In this document: piece by piece, positions 29,333 to 37,642 of the stretch
How positions within the stretch are numbered: the first letter of the stretch is position 1
How the letters are laid out: each line of letters starts with the position of its first letter
Assembly (NCBI GenBank): GCA_028866435.1
Contig: JAGWIC010000018.1
Coordinates: 1-40,229 of the forward strand
DNA length: 40,229 nt
Source: Lysobacteraceae bacterium
GTDB lineage: Bacteria > Pseudomonadota > Gammaproteobacteria > Xanthomonadales > Rhodanobacteraceae
Direction of reading: 5' to 3'
The notes under the pieces: model-generated
Told to the model about the DNA's origin: nothing
What the model saw: the letters and a program-made list of their open reading frames with translations, nothing else
Databases searched by the model: none
Translations under genes and position numbers: made by a program

Positions 29333-30811
29333 ATGAGCCATCACGACCTGCGCACGTTCATCGCCCAACTCGAGCGTGAGCGGCAGTTGCTTCGCGTCGC
29401 CAGCCCGGTCGACCCCGAGCTGGAGTCGACCGCGCTGTGCCTGCGCGCGCTGAAGGAGGGCGGGCCGGCGCTGCTGATGGAGCATGCGGGGCAGTCGCCG
29501 CAGCCGCTGCTGGGCAACCTGTTCGGCGATCGTCGACGGATCGAGAGCGCACTGGCCGGGCGGCCGCTGGCGAGCCTGCGCGAACTCGGGCAGCTGCTGG
29601 CCTCGATCAAGGAGCCGCGCTGGCCGTCCAGCCTGCGCGACGCGCTGGCGACCTGGCCGGAGCTGGCGCAGCTGGCCCACGTGGCGCCGCAGCGCGTGCG
29701 CGAGGCGGCGTTCGAGTACGAGACCTTGCGCGGCGGCGAGATCGACCTGGCGCGCCTGCCCATCCAGCGCTGCTGGCCGCAGGATGCCGGCAAGCTGATC
29801 ACCTTCGGCCTGGTGATCACCCGCGGCACGCTCAAGCCGCGGCAGAACGTGGCGATCTACCGGCAGCAGCTGATCGGACCGAACAAGCTGATCATGCGCT
29901 GGCTGCCGCATCGCGGCGGTGCGCTGGACTACGCCGACTGGCGAGTCGCCCATCCGGGCAAGCCGTTCCCCGTGCTGGTCGCGATCGGTGCCGATCCGGC
30001 CACCATGCTGGCGGCGGTGGCGCCGGTGCCGGATACCCTGTCCGAATACGAGTTTGCCGGCCTGCTGCGCGGCCAGCGCACCCGGGTATGGCGCAGCGAG
30101 CTGACCGGGCTGGACGCGCCGGCCGGTGCGGAGATCCTGCTGGAAGGCTTCATCGCGCCGGAGGAGACCGCGCTGGAGGGTCCGTTCGGCGACCACACCG
30201 GCTATTACAACGCGCAGGACCACTTCCCGGTGTTCACCGTCGAACGCATGCGCCTGCGCCACGGGGCGATCTATCACGGCAGCTACATGGGCCGTGCGCC
30301 GCACGATGAGCCGTCGGTGCTGTCGATGGCCTTGAACGACGTGTTCGTGCCGATCCTGCAGAAGGTGTTTCCGGAGATCGTCGATTTCCACCTGCCGCCG
30401 GAGGCCTGCTCGTACCGCATCGCCGTGGTCAGCATCCGCAAGCAGTATCCCGGCCACGCGCGCCGCATGATGATGGGCATCTGGTCGTACCTGCGCCAGT
30501 TCACCTACACCAAGTTCGTGATCGTCACCGACGACGACATCGACGTGCGCGACTGGTCGCAGGTGATCTGGGCACTCGCCACCCGGGTCGATCCGGCGCG
30601 CGATTCGATGCTGGTGGAGAACACGCCGATCGACTACCTCGACTTTTCCAGCCCGACCCCCCATCTGGGCTCCAAGCTGGGCATCGACGCCACCAACAAG
30701 TGGCCGGCCGAAACCACCCGCAGCTGGAGCAAGCCGATCGTGCCCGATCCCGAGGTAGAGCGACGGGTGGATGCGCTGTGGGCGAGCCTGGCCGGCTCAG
30801 CGGGCGGCTGA
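29333..30811 (+). CDS. ubiD: 3-Polyprenyl-4-hydroxybenzoate decarboxylase UbiD
   Basis: Prenylated-FMN-dependent decarboxylase that removes the carboxyl group from polyprenyl-4-hydroxybenzoate in ubiquinone synthesis. It has 492 residues, close to the E. coli 497. Motifs include LRTFIAQLERERQLLRV, YRQQLIGPNKLIMRW, LEGPFGDHTGYYNAQDHFPV, TVERMRLRHGAIYHGSYMG and the C-terminal LGIDATNKWPAE. The start at 29333 was chosen over an in-frame ATG 12 codons upstream because it gives the usual N-terminus. UbiX, which makes the cofactor, is not in the window. It lies behind the FNR-linked decarboxylase gene and 450 bp before ubiU. Its last 15 bp overlap the tail of the opposite Cys-rich gene. Confidence 0.95.
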   Translation: MSHHDLRTFIAQLERERQLLRVASPVDPELESTALCLRALKEGGPALLMEHAGQSPQPLLGNLFGDRRRIESALAGRPLASLRELGQLLASIKEPRWPSSLRDALATWPELAQLAHVAPQRVREAAFEYETLRGGEIDLARLPIQRCWPQDAGKLITFGLVITRGTLKPRQNVAIYRQQLIGPNKLIMRWLPHRGGALDYADWRVAHPGKPFPVLVAIGADPATMLAAVAPVPDTLSEYEFAGLLRGQRTRVWRSELTGLDAPAGAEILLEGFIAPEETALEGPFGDHTGYYNAQDHFPVFTVERMRLRHGAIYHGSYMGRAPHDEPSVLSMALNDVFVPILQKVFPEIVDFHLPPEACSYRIAVVSIRKQYPGHARRMMMGIWSYLRQFTYTKFVIVTDDDIDVRDWSQVIWALATRVDPARDSMLVENTPIDYLDFSSPTPHLGSKLGIDATNKWPAETTRSWSKPIVPDPEVERRVDALWASLAGSAGG

Positions 30812-31129
30812 CGGCGGCGTGGACGTGCTTTCGGCGGTGCCGTCGTCCGGCCTGGCGATCCATTCGCGCGCGCGTTGCTGCAGCGCGCGCCAGTTGCGCT
30901 CCCACTGCCCGTCGCGGGGCTCCGACCACGCCAGCTGCAGCAACACCGCCTGCAATCCGTGCAGTTGCCGTTGCGCGTCCGCCAGTTCGGCCAGTACCTG
31001 CGCGTGATCGTCCTTGCTCACCATCAGTACTTTCTTGTCGCGGCATACGCCGATGCACGGTTGCGGCGCCTCGATCTTGCCGCAGCCGATGCACTGCCAG
31101 GCCTGGATGTATTCAATCGCTGCGCTCAT
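30797..31129 (-). CDS. Small Cys-rich protein, possible Fe-S or zinc site
   Basis: A 110-residue soluble protein. Near its N-terminus four cysteines form C13-x2-C16-x8-C25-x3-C29 (QCIGCGKIEAPQPCIGVC), which could bind an iron-sulfur cluster or zinc. A basic patch follows, then a predicted helical coiled-coil-like region (about residues 40-80) and a variable tail. The family is not recognised. ATG 31129 was chosen because the further upstream frame has no family-like content. It diverges from ubiU, and one FNR box lies 67.5 bp from its start and 63.5 bp from that of ubiU, so the two may be co-induced. Its 3' end overlaps ubiD tail to tail by 15 bp. Confidence 0.75.
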   Translation of the reverse strand: MSAAIEYIQAWQCIGCGKIEAPQPCIGVCRDKKVLMVSKDDHAQVLAELADAQRQLHGLQAVLLQLAWSEPRDGQWERNWRALQQRAREWIARPDDGTAESTSTPPSAAR

Positions 31130-31189
31130 GCGGGTCGGTGATGCCATGGGGGACGCCAACATGCTAGTGCAAGCCGCCACCGGCCCGAT

Positions 31190-31203
31190 CTGATCCAGGT
31201 CAA
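31190..31203 (+). promoter_or_regulatory. FNR box between the Cys-rich gene and ubiU
   Basis: CTGATCCAGGTCAA fits TTGAT-N4-ATCAA with two deviations (first and tenth positions). The centre is 63.5 bp from the ubiU ATG and 67.5 bp from the opposite ATG, so one site could activate both divergent promoters. Confidence 0.65.
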
Positions 31204-31259
31204 CGACAGCGCCGTGGCCGCGTGACACGATGCCGCCTGGCACTTTTCGTGAGGTGTGT

Positions 31260-32258
31260 ATGCAACTGGTCTGTCCTGCCGGCAACCTGCCTGCGTTGAC
31301 CGCCGCGATCGAGGCTGGCGCCGATGCGGTCTACGCGGGTCTCCGCGACCAGACCAATGCGCGTGCCTTCCCCGGCCTGAACTTCAGCGACGACGAACTG
31401 CGCGCCGGCATCGCCCTGGCGCACGCGCGCGGGCGCAAGGTCTACCTGGCGCTCAACACCTACCCGGACAGCGCGCGGCTGGCGCAGTGGTTCGCGGCGG
31501 TGGACAAGGCGGCCGAGTTCGGCTGCGACGCGATCATTGCCGCCGAAATGGCCGTGCTCGACTACGCCGCCCGCACCCATTCCGCGCTGCCGCGGCACCT
31601 GTCGGTGCAGGGCTCGGCGACCACCGCCGCGGCGCTGCGCTACATGCACGAGCGCTTCGGCATCAGCCGCGCGGTGCTGCCGCGGGTGCTGTCGCTGCAG
31701 CAGGTCGAGCGCCTGTGCGAGAACTCGCCGGTGCCGCTGGAGGTGTTTGCCTTCGGCAGCCTGTGCATCATGGTCGAGGGCCGCTGCCAGCTTTCCAGCT
31801 ACGTCACCGGCGCCTCGCCGAATCGCCATGGCGTGTGCTCGCCGGCGAAGTTCGTGCGCTGGGAGGAGCATGGCGATGGCGAGCGCAGCGTGCGCCTGAA
31901 CGATGTGCTGATCGACCGCTTCCAGGCGCGCGAGCCCGCCGGCTATCCCACCGTCTGCAAGGGGCGTTTCGATGTCGGCGGCGACATCTTCCATGCGCTG
32001 GAGGAACCGACCAGCCTCAACACCCTGGAGCTGCTGCCGCGGCTGGCGCAGGCCGGCGTGGTGGCGCTGAAGATCGAGGGTCGCCAGCGCGGCGTGGCCT
32101 ATGTGCGTTCGGTGACGCAAACCTGGCGCGAGGCACTGGACCGCTACCGGGCCGCGCCGGGGCCATGGGCATTGCAGGCCGACTGGCAGCGCTCGTTGTC
32201 GGCCCATGCCGAGGGTCACCAGACCACGCTCGGTCCCTATCACCGCAGCTGGCACTGA
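31260..32258 (+). CDS. ubiU: O2-independent ubiquinone hydroxylation protein UbiU (U32 peptidase family)
   Basis: With UbiV it forms a [4Fe-4S]-bearing heterodimer needed for hydroxylation of the ubiquinone ring without oxygen. It has 332 residues (E. coli 331). Sequence agreement with E. coli UbiU is extensive: CPAGNLPALTAAIE, GADAVYAGL, EVFAFGSLCIMVEGRC, SPAKFVRW and the C-terminal QTTLGPYHRSW. Cluster ligands are Cys169, Cys176, Cys193 and Cys233, matching the four E. coli ligands. The frame is open ten codons upstream, but ATG 31260 has GAGGT before it and gives the standard N-terminus. An FNR box lies 63.5 bp upstream, consistent with anaerobic induction. ubiV follows directly. Confidence 0.97.
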   Translation: MQLVCPAGNLPALTAAIEAGADAVYAGLRDQTNARAFPGLNFSDDELRAGIALAHARGRKVYLALNTYPDSARLAQWFAAVDKAAEFGCDAIIAAEMAVLDYAARTHSALPRHLSVQGSATTAAALRYMHERFGISRAVLPRVLSLQQVERLCENSPVPLEVFAFGSLCIMVEGRCQLSSYVTGASPNRHGVCSPAKFVRWEEHGDGERSVRLNDVLIDRFQAREPAGYPTVCKGRFDVGGDIFHALEEPTSLNTLELLPRLAQAGVVALKIEGRQRGVAYVRSVTQTWREALDRYRAAPGPWALQADWQRSLSAHAEGHQTTLGPYHRSWH

Positions 32259-32286
32259 ACCGATGGCACCGACGCGCACGAACGAC

Positions 32287-33171
32287 ATGATGAAACTGAG
32301 CCTGGGTCCGCTGCAGTATTTCTGGCCGCGCGAACGCACGCTGGCGTTCTACCGCGAGAGCATGGGCTGGCCGGTCGAGATCATCTACCTGGGCGAGACC
32401 GTGTGCAGCAAGCGGCGCGAGCTCGGCACCCGCGACTGGATCGCGCTGGCCGAGGAGCTGCGCGCCAGCGGCAAGCAGGTGGTGCTGTCATCGCTGGCCC
32501 TGATCGAGGCCGAATCCGAACTGGGTGCGTTGAAGCGGCTGATCGGCGACGGCGGCGGCTGGATCGAGGCCAACGACTTGTCGGCGGTGCAATTGTGCCG
32601 CGAGCGCGGGATCCCGTTCGTCGCCGGCCCCACGCTCAACATCTACAACCACCGTGCGCTGGCCATGCTGATCGAGGACGGGCTGCGGCGCTGGGTGCCG
32701 GGCGTGGAGCAGGGCGAGACGCTGCTGCGCGAAATGCAGGCATCGATGCATGCCGGAGGGCGGCCCATGCCGGAGCTGGAGGTGATCGCGTTCGGTCGCC
32801 TGCCGCTGTCCTTCTCCGCGCGTTGCTTCACCGCGCGTGCGCTGGACGTGGCCAAGGACCACTGCGAATTCCGCTGCATCGAATACCCCGACGGCATGCC
32901 GCTGGCCACGCGCGAGGGAAAGCCGTTCCTGCGCATCAACGGCATCCAGGTCCAGGGCGAGGAGATCACCGACCTCGGGCCGGAGCTTCCGGCGCTGCGC
33001 GAGCTTGGCGTGGACGTGTTGCGCCTGTACCCGCAGGTGCACGCCATGGCCGACGTGGTGGCGCACTTCGACCTTGCCCGCCGCTCACCGCAGGCACCGC
33101 CGAGGGTCGCCGCGCGCAACGGCTACTGGCACGGCGAGCCGGGCATGCCGCTGCCCGCCCGGAACGCGTAG
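32287..33171 (+). CDS. ubiV: O2-independent ubiquinone hydroxylation protein UbiV (U32 peptidase family)
   Basis: Partner of UbiU in anaerobic ubiquinone hydroxylation. It has 294 residues (E. coli 292). Matching segments are KLSLGPLQYFWPRE, IIYLGETVCSKRR, LPLSFSARCFTARA and the ending GYWHGEPG. Cluster ligands are Cys40, Cys180, Cys193 and Cys197, as in E. coli UbiV. Possible starts are 32263, only four bases after the ubiU stop, and 32287 or 32290, which align with the E. coli N-terminus. None has a clear ribosome site, which suggests coupling to ubiU. The gene is convergent with fabB, with a hairpin between. Confidence 0.96.
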   Translation: MMKLSLGPLQYFWPRERTLAFYRESMGWPVEIIYLGETVCSKRRELGTRDWIALAEELRASGKQVVLSSLALIEAESELGALKRLIGDGGGWIEANDLSAVQLCRERGIPFVAGPTLNIYNHRALAMLIEDGLRRWVPGVEQGETLLREMQASMHAGGRPMPELEVIAFGRLPLSFSARCFTARALDVAKDHCEFRCIEYPDGMPLATREGKPFLRINGIQVQGEEITDLGPELPALRELGVDVLRLYPQVHAMADVVAHFDLARRSPQAPPRVAARNGYWHGEPGMPLPARNA

Positions 33172-33241
33172 CACGGCGACGCGAGGGGTTGCCGCGCGGC
33201 AGGCCGCCGGCCGCCGGCACCGTCCATGGCTGCTGCCGTTG

Positions 33242-33266
33242 GCGGCGAGTCGCGCCGACTCGCCGC
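33242..33266. terminator. Convergent hairpin between ubiV and fabB
   Basis: A perfect 11-bp stem (33242-33252 with 33256-33266) and a 3-base CGC loop stand between the stop codons of the convergent ubiV and fabB. No T-tract is present on either side. The position suits a bidirectional transcription barrier. Confidence 0.55.
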
Positions 33267-33283
33267 GTCGCGGGCCGCCGCCG

Positions 33284-34492
33284 TCACACCCGCGCGAACA
33301 CCAGGCTGCCGTTGGTACCGCCGAAGCCGAAGCTGTTCGACATCACCGTGTGCAGCTGCGCCTCGCGGCTCTCGCGCAGGATCGGAAAGCCCTCGGCGCG
33401 CGGATCGAGCTGGTCGATATGGGCCGAGCCGGCCATGAACCCGCCCTTGAGCATCAGCAGGCTGTAGATCGCCTCGTGCACGCTGGCGGCGCCGAGCGAG
33501 TGGCCGGTCAGCGCCTTGGTCGAGGAAAGCGGCGGCACCGCCGTGCCGAATACCTCGCGCACCGCCTGCAACTCCACGATGTCGCCCACCGGGGTGGCGG
33601 TGCCGTGGGTGTTGAGGTAGTCGATCGGCGCGTTCAGGTCACGCATGGCCATGCGCATGCAGCGCACGGCGCCTTCGCCGGAGGGCGCGACCATGTCGCC
33701 GCCATCGGAGGTCACGCCGTAGCCGACCAGTTCGGCATGGATGCGCGCACCGCGCGCCCGCGCATGCTCGTACTCCTCCAGCACCAGCATGCCGCCGCCG
33801 CCGGCGATGACGAAGCCGTCGCGGCCGGCGTCATAGGGGCGCGAGGCCACCTGCGGGGTTTCGTTGTAGCCGCTGGACAGCGCGCCCATGGCGTCGAACT
33901 CGACCGTCATGCCCCAATGCTCTTCCTCGCCGCCGCCGGCGAACATCACGTCCTGGGCGCCGTGGCGGATCAGGTCGGCGGCCGCGCCTATGCAATGCGC
34001 CGAGGTGGCGCAGGCGGCCGAGATCGAATAGCTCAGGCCGTGGATGGCGAACGCGGTCGCCAGCGTGGCGGACACCGTCGAGCACATCGTGCGCGGCACC
34101 ATGTACGGACCGACCTTGCGCACGCCCTTCTCGCGCAGCAGGTCGGCGGTCTCGATCTGCCACTGCGCCGAACCGCCGCCGGAGCCGGCGATCACGCCGC
34201 AGCGCGGATCGCTTACCTGTTCGGCGCTGAGCCCGGCATCGGCGATCGCGTCGCGCATGGCCACCCAGGCATAGGCCGCGGCATCGCCCATGAAGCGCTT
34301 GCGCTTGCGGTCGATCTCCGCCACCAGGTCGATCTGCGGCACGCCGGCGACCTGGCTGCGCATGCCGCGCGCGGCGTAGTCCGGCATCGCCGAGATGCCG
34401 CTGCGCAGGTCGCGCAGGGAGCGTTCCACGGTGCTGGCCTCGTTGCCGATGCAGGACACGATGCCCATGCCGGTGACGACGACCCGGCGCAT
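33284..34492 (-). CDS. fabB: Beta-ketoacyl-ACP synthase I FabB
   Basis: Condensing enzyme that elongates the cis-3-decenoyl-ACP made by FabA, so it is essential for oxygen-independent unsaturated fatty acid synthesis. It has 402 residues. The nucleophile is Cys161 in [14 protein letters not shown], and the catalytic His residues lie in [11 protein letters not shown] and [11 protein letters not shown]. The C-terminal [14 protein letters not shown] is standard. The ATG overlaps the fabA stop by one base (TGATG), so the pair is translated together and should share the FNR-linked promoter upstream of fabA. Confidence 0.97.
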   Translation of the reverse strand: MRRVVVTGMGIVSCIGNEASTVERSLRDLRSGISAMPDYAARGMRSQVAGVPQIDLVAEIDRKRKRFMGDAAAYAWVAMRDAIADAGLSAEQVSDPRCGVIAGSGGGSAQWQIETADLLREKGVRKVGPYMVPRTMCSTVSATLATAFAIHGLSYSISAACATSAHCIGAAADLIRHGAQDVMFAGGGEEEHWGMTVEFDAMGALSSGYNETPQVASRPYDAGRDGFVIAGGGGMLVLEEYEHARARGARIHAELVGYGVTSDGGDMVAPSGEGAVRCMRMAMRDLNAPIDYLNTHGTATPVGDIVELQAVREVFGTAVPPLSSTKALTGHSLGAASVHEAIYSLLMLKGGFMAGSAHIDQLDPRAEGFPILRESREAQLHTVMSNSFGFGGTNGSLVFARV

Positions 34493-35007
34493 CAGAAACC
34501 CTCCGTCGACTGGAACAGGCCCACGCGCATGTCGTCGGCCTCGTAGATCAGGCGGTCGTCGACCAGCACCCTGCCATTGGCAATCACCAGCGCCAGCTTG
34601 CCGCGCATCACCCGGCGGATGTCGATTTCATAACGCACCAGCTTTGCGCTCGGCAGCACCTGGCCGGAAAACTTCACCTTGCCCACGCCCAGTGCGCGGC
34701 CACGTCCCGGCTCGCCCATCCATGGCAGGAAGAATCCGCTGAGCTGCCACAGCGCATCCAGCCCGAGGCAGCCGGGCATCACCGGATCGCCCTCGAAATG
34801 ACAGCCGAAGAACCACAGGTCGGGGCGGATATCCAGCTCGGCGCGGATGCACCCCTTGCCGGCGGCGCCGCCGTGGTCGTCGATATGCGTGATGCGGTCG
34901 AACATCAGCATGGGTGGCATCGGCAACTGCGCGTTGCCGGGACCGAACATTTCGCCGCGGGCGCAGGCGAGCAGCTGGTTGTAGTCGAACGACGAAGGGC
35001 GTGTCAT
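34492..35007 (-). CDS. fabA: 3-Hydroxydecanoyl-ACP dehydratase/isomerase FabA
   Basis: Dehydrates 3-hydroxydecanoyl-ACP and isomerises trans-2 to cis-3 decenoyl-ACP, the branch point to unsaturated fatty acids without oxygen. It has 171 residues, with catalytic His70 and Asp84 at the same numbers as in E. coli ([24 protein letters not shown]). GCAGG precedes the ATG by seven bases. The 129 bp between nadB and fabA contain an FNR box 63.5 bp from the start codon, which suggests that fabAB expression rises without oxygen. Confidence 0.98.
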   Translation of the reverse strand: MTRPSSFDYNQLLACARGEMFGPGNAQLPMPPMLMFDRITHIDDHGGAAGKGCIRAELDIRPDLWFFGCHFEGDPVMPGCLGLDALWQLSGFFLPWMGEPGRGRALGVGKVKFSGQVLPSAKLVRYEIDIRRVMRGKLALVIANGRVLVDDRLIYEADDMRVGLFQSTEGF

Positions 35008-35063
35008 GTAAGAACCTGCAGAAAATGTGGGGGGAAGTTTGGGAGACTCGCACGCTATGCGTC

Positions 35064-35077
35064 TTGATGCCAGTCAA
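35064..35077 (-). promoter_or_regulatory. FNR box upstream of fabA-fabB
   Basis: Plus-strand TTGATGCCAGTCAA matches TTGAT-N4-ATCAA at nine of ten positions. Its centre is 63.5 bp from the fabA ATG, the same spacing as at ubiU and the lipA paralog. A start near 35029 with a CAAACT -10-like element at 35041-35036 is predicted. Confidence 0.75.
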
Positions 35078-35136
35078 GTCGGCTGCAACATACGCGGGCG
35101 TCTGTTCCGGCGCAGACATCCGCCGCGGTCACGGCA

Positions 35137-36579
35137 TCATGTCGCATCGGTCCGATAGTGTGCACCAAGGCTTCGATCACGCTGCAGCGCAGCCGTCAGC
35201 AGGCAGTGCGCCAGCTGCGCCTGCCATCCATCCTTGCGCCACGCCGCGCAGGTCTGCAGCGCGCTCTTCAGGCCGGCCGCGTCACGTTCCGGCCCGGCGG
35301 CCTGCCACAGCAGGTCGCGCAGCGCGGCCGACTCGGCGGGGGGCAGTTCGGCCCCGCGGCCGACCCAGTGGTGGGCGCCGGCCGGCACCGTCGAGCGTGG
35401 CAGCCTGGCCAGCGATTCGCCGACGCGGCGGCCGCACAGCACGCCTTCCAGCAGCGAATTGCTGGCCAGGCGGTTGGCGCCGTGCACGCCGTTGCAGGCC
35501 ACCTCGCCCACGGCGTACAGGCCGGCCACGCTGCTGCGGCCATCGGCATCGACCGCCACGCCGCCCATGTGGAAATGCGCCGCGGCGGTCACCGGAATGC
35601 GTTGCCGCCGGGGATCGATGCCGTGGGCCAGGCAGGCGGCCAGCACGGTGGGAAAGCAGCGCTCCCAATCGCTATCCAAGTCGCGGGCATCCAGCCACGC
35701 ACCGCCGTCGGTCCGCTGGGCCTGCGCGACCCGCCGTGCCACCACGTCGCGCGGTGCAAGATCCTCCAGCGGATGCAGGCCGGCCATCAGCGGGCGTCCC
35801 GGGCCGTCCTGCAGGCGCGCACCGGCCCCGCGCAGCGCTTCGGTGATCAAGGGCAGGCAATGTCCGCCGGCGATGTCCAGCGCGGTAGGGTGGAACTGCA
35901 CGAATTCGATGTCGCGCAGGCGGGCGCCGGCCGCCATGGCCAGTGCCAGGCCACTGCCGTTGGCTCCCGCGGGGTTGCTGGTGCGCGCGAACAGCGCGCC
36001 GATGCCGCCGGTGGCCAGCACCACGGCGCGGGCGTCCATGTCGTGCCGCCGGCCGCGGCTGTCCAGTACCCGCACCCCGTCGACGGTGCCGCCGCGCAAG
36101 CGCAAGGCCTGGACGTCGACATCGCTTCGCCACTGGATATGCCAGGCGTGCTGGGCGCGCCGGCGGAGCCCGCGGGTGATCGCCGCGCCGCTCGCGTCGC
36201 CACCGGCATGCACGATGCGCGAAGCCCGGTGACCGCCTTCGCGGCCCAGCTGAAGCCGGCCGGCCGCGTCGCGGTCGAAGCCGACACCCTGGGCCTCCAG
36301 CCAGCCGATCGCCGCGGGCGCCTGCCGGCACAGCCAGCGCACCATGGCGGCGTCGTTGTGGCGGGCGCCGGCGACGAGCGTGTCGAGCGCATGGGCGTCG
36401 CTGCTGTCGGCGCGATCGACGGCCGCGGCGATGCCGCCCTGCGCCAGCGCGCTGGCCGTGTCGCTGCCCTGGTTCGCCCGGCACAGCAGGCGTACCGGCC
36501 GCGGCGCGAGCGCGAGCGCGGTGGCAAGACCCGCCACCCCGCCGCCCACCACGATGATCGGTGCTCCGGCGCGCGTCAC
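35137..36579 (-). CDS. nadB: L-aspartate oxidase NadB
   Basis: FAD enzyme oxidising L-aspartate to iminoaspartate, the first step of de novo NAD synthesis. It can use oxygen or, anaerobically, fumarate as electron acceptor in characterised homologs. It has 480 residues, shorter than the E. coli 540, because the C-terminal helical domain is reduced. Motifs are the N-terminal Rossmann IIVVGGGVAGLATALALA, SALAQGGIAAA, REGGHRASRIVHAGGDASGA, FVQFHPTAL, RDVVARRV, HFHMGGVAVD and GEVACNGVHGANRLASNSLLEG. It starts with GTG overlapping the nadA stop (GTGA). Confidence 0.95.
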   Translation of the reverse strand: MTRAGAPIIVVGGGVAGLATALALAPRPVRLLCRANQGSDTASALAQGGIAAAVDRADSSDAHALDTLVAGARHNDAAMVRWLCRQAPAAIGWLEAQGVGFDRDAAGRLQLGREGGHRASRIVHAGGDASGAAITRGLRRRAQHAWHIQWRSDVDVQALRLRGGTVDGVRVLDSRGRRHDMDARAVVLATGGIGALFARTSNPAGANGSGLALAMAAGARLRDIEFVQFHPTALDIAGGHCLPLITEALRGAGARLQDGPGRPLMAGLHPLEDLAPRDVVARRVAQAQRTDGGAWLDARDLDSDWERCFPTVLAACLAHGIDPRRQRIPVTAAAHFHMGGVAVDADGRSSVAGLYAVGEVACNGVHGANRLASNSLLEGVLCGRRVGESLARLPRSTVPAGAHHWVGRGAELPPAESAALRDLLWQAAGPERDAAGLKSALQTCAAWRKDGWQAQLAHCLLTAALQRDRSLGAHYRTDAT

Positions 36580-37601
36580 ACTGCTTCGTGCCGTCCGATC
36601 GCCAGCATCCGGTCCAGTGCCGCGCGCGCACGTGTGGCCACGTCGGCGGGCACCTCGACCTCATGCCGCCGATCGCGCAGGCAGGCGTAGATGTTCTGCA
36701 GGGTGATCTGCTGCATGTGCGGGCACAGGTTGCACGGCTTGAAAAACTCGATGTGGCTGAATTGCGAGCGCAGGTTTTCCGCCATCGAGCACTCGGTGAT
36801 CAGCGCGACGCGCGGCGGATTCTCCTTCGCCAGCCAGCGGGTCATGGCGCTGGTGGAGCCGACGAAATCGGCTTCGGCCCAGACCTCGGGCGGGCATTCC
36901 GGGTGCGCGATCAGCTTGGCGTCGAAGCGTTCGCGCGCGTGGCGCGCCTGTTGCGCGGTGAACTTTTCATGCACTTCGCAGCGGCCATGCCACAGCAGCA
37001 ATTCCACCTTGGTCTTGCTGGCCACGTAGCTGCCGAGGTAGCGGTCCGGCAGGAAGATGACCTGCTCCGTGCCCATCGCCTCGACCACCTCGACCGCGTT
37101 GGCCGACGTGCAGCAGGCATCGGATTCGGCCTTCACCTCGGCCGAGGTGTTGACGTAGCTGACGACCGGCACGCCCGGGTGCCGTGCGCGCAGGGCGACG
37201 ACATCGGCGGCGGTGATCGAGCTGGCCAGCGAGCAGCCCGCGTCGAGATCGGGGATCAGCACGGTCTTGCCGGGCGCGAGGATCTTTGCGCTCTCGGCCA
37301 TGAAATGCACGCCGCACATCACGATCACCTCGGCGGCGCAGGTGGCCGCCTGCTGGGCCAGCGCGAGCGAGTCGCCGGTGATGTCGGCCACGCCGTGGAA
37401 GATCTCCGGCGACTGGTAGCTGTGCGCCATGATCACGGCGCCGCGCTGGGCCTTCAGGCGGTTGATCGCATCGATCCACGGCAGGTGCCACGACCATTCC
37501 AGGCAGGGCACCTGGCGCTCCATGCGCGCGGTGAGCCCGGCGTACTCGTGCTCAAGTTCGTCACGCCATACCGGCATGGGCAGGGTATCGGGGTGGGTCA
37601 T
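36576..37601 (-). CDS. nadA: Quinolinate synthase NadA
   Basis: [4Fe-4S] enzyme that condenses iminoaspartate with dihydroxyacetone phosphate to quinolinate. It has 341 residues. Cluster ligands are probably Cys96 (MCGVHFMAESAKIL), Cys208 (GRCEVH) and Cys293 of the C-terminal CNLCPHM motif. Further motifs are MAHSYQSPEI, DLDAGCSLASS and YVNTSAEVKAESDACCTSAN. The frame is open upstream, but ATG 37601 gives the correct N-terminus. It lies 41 bp behind the chorismate mutase-UbiT gene, so it may be transcribed from the FNR-controlled ubiT promoter. It overlaps nadB. Confidence 0.96.
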   Translation of the reverse strand: MTHPDTLPMPVWRDELEHEYAGLTARMERQVPCLEWSWHLPWIDAINRLKAQRGAVIMAHSYQSPEIFHGVADITGDSLALAQQAATCAAEVIVMCGVHFMAESAKILAPGKTVLIPDLDAGCSLASSITAADVVALRARHPGVPVVSYVNTSAEVKAESDACCTSANAVEVVEAMGTEQVIFLPDRYLGSYVASKTKVELLLWHGRCEVHEKFTAQQARHARERFDAKLIAHPECPPEVWAEADFVGSTSAMTRWLAKENPPRVALITECSMAENLRSQFSHIEFFKPCNLCPHMQQITLQNIYACLRDRRHEVEVPADVATRARAALDRMLAIGRHEAV

Positions 37602-37642
37602 GGCATTCCGTGGTGTGGCTCGGCGGTTGCCGTCGTGGCGGC

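Noticed and set aside
24679-29334. A 1551-codon open frame on the minus strand opposite prc and the decarboxylase gene
   Set aside because: It is antisense to two well-recognised genes with intact motifs and crosses a strong terminator. Long antisense frames are expected at this GC content, and its composition (Arg, Gln, His, Ala rich) is not protein-like.
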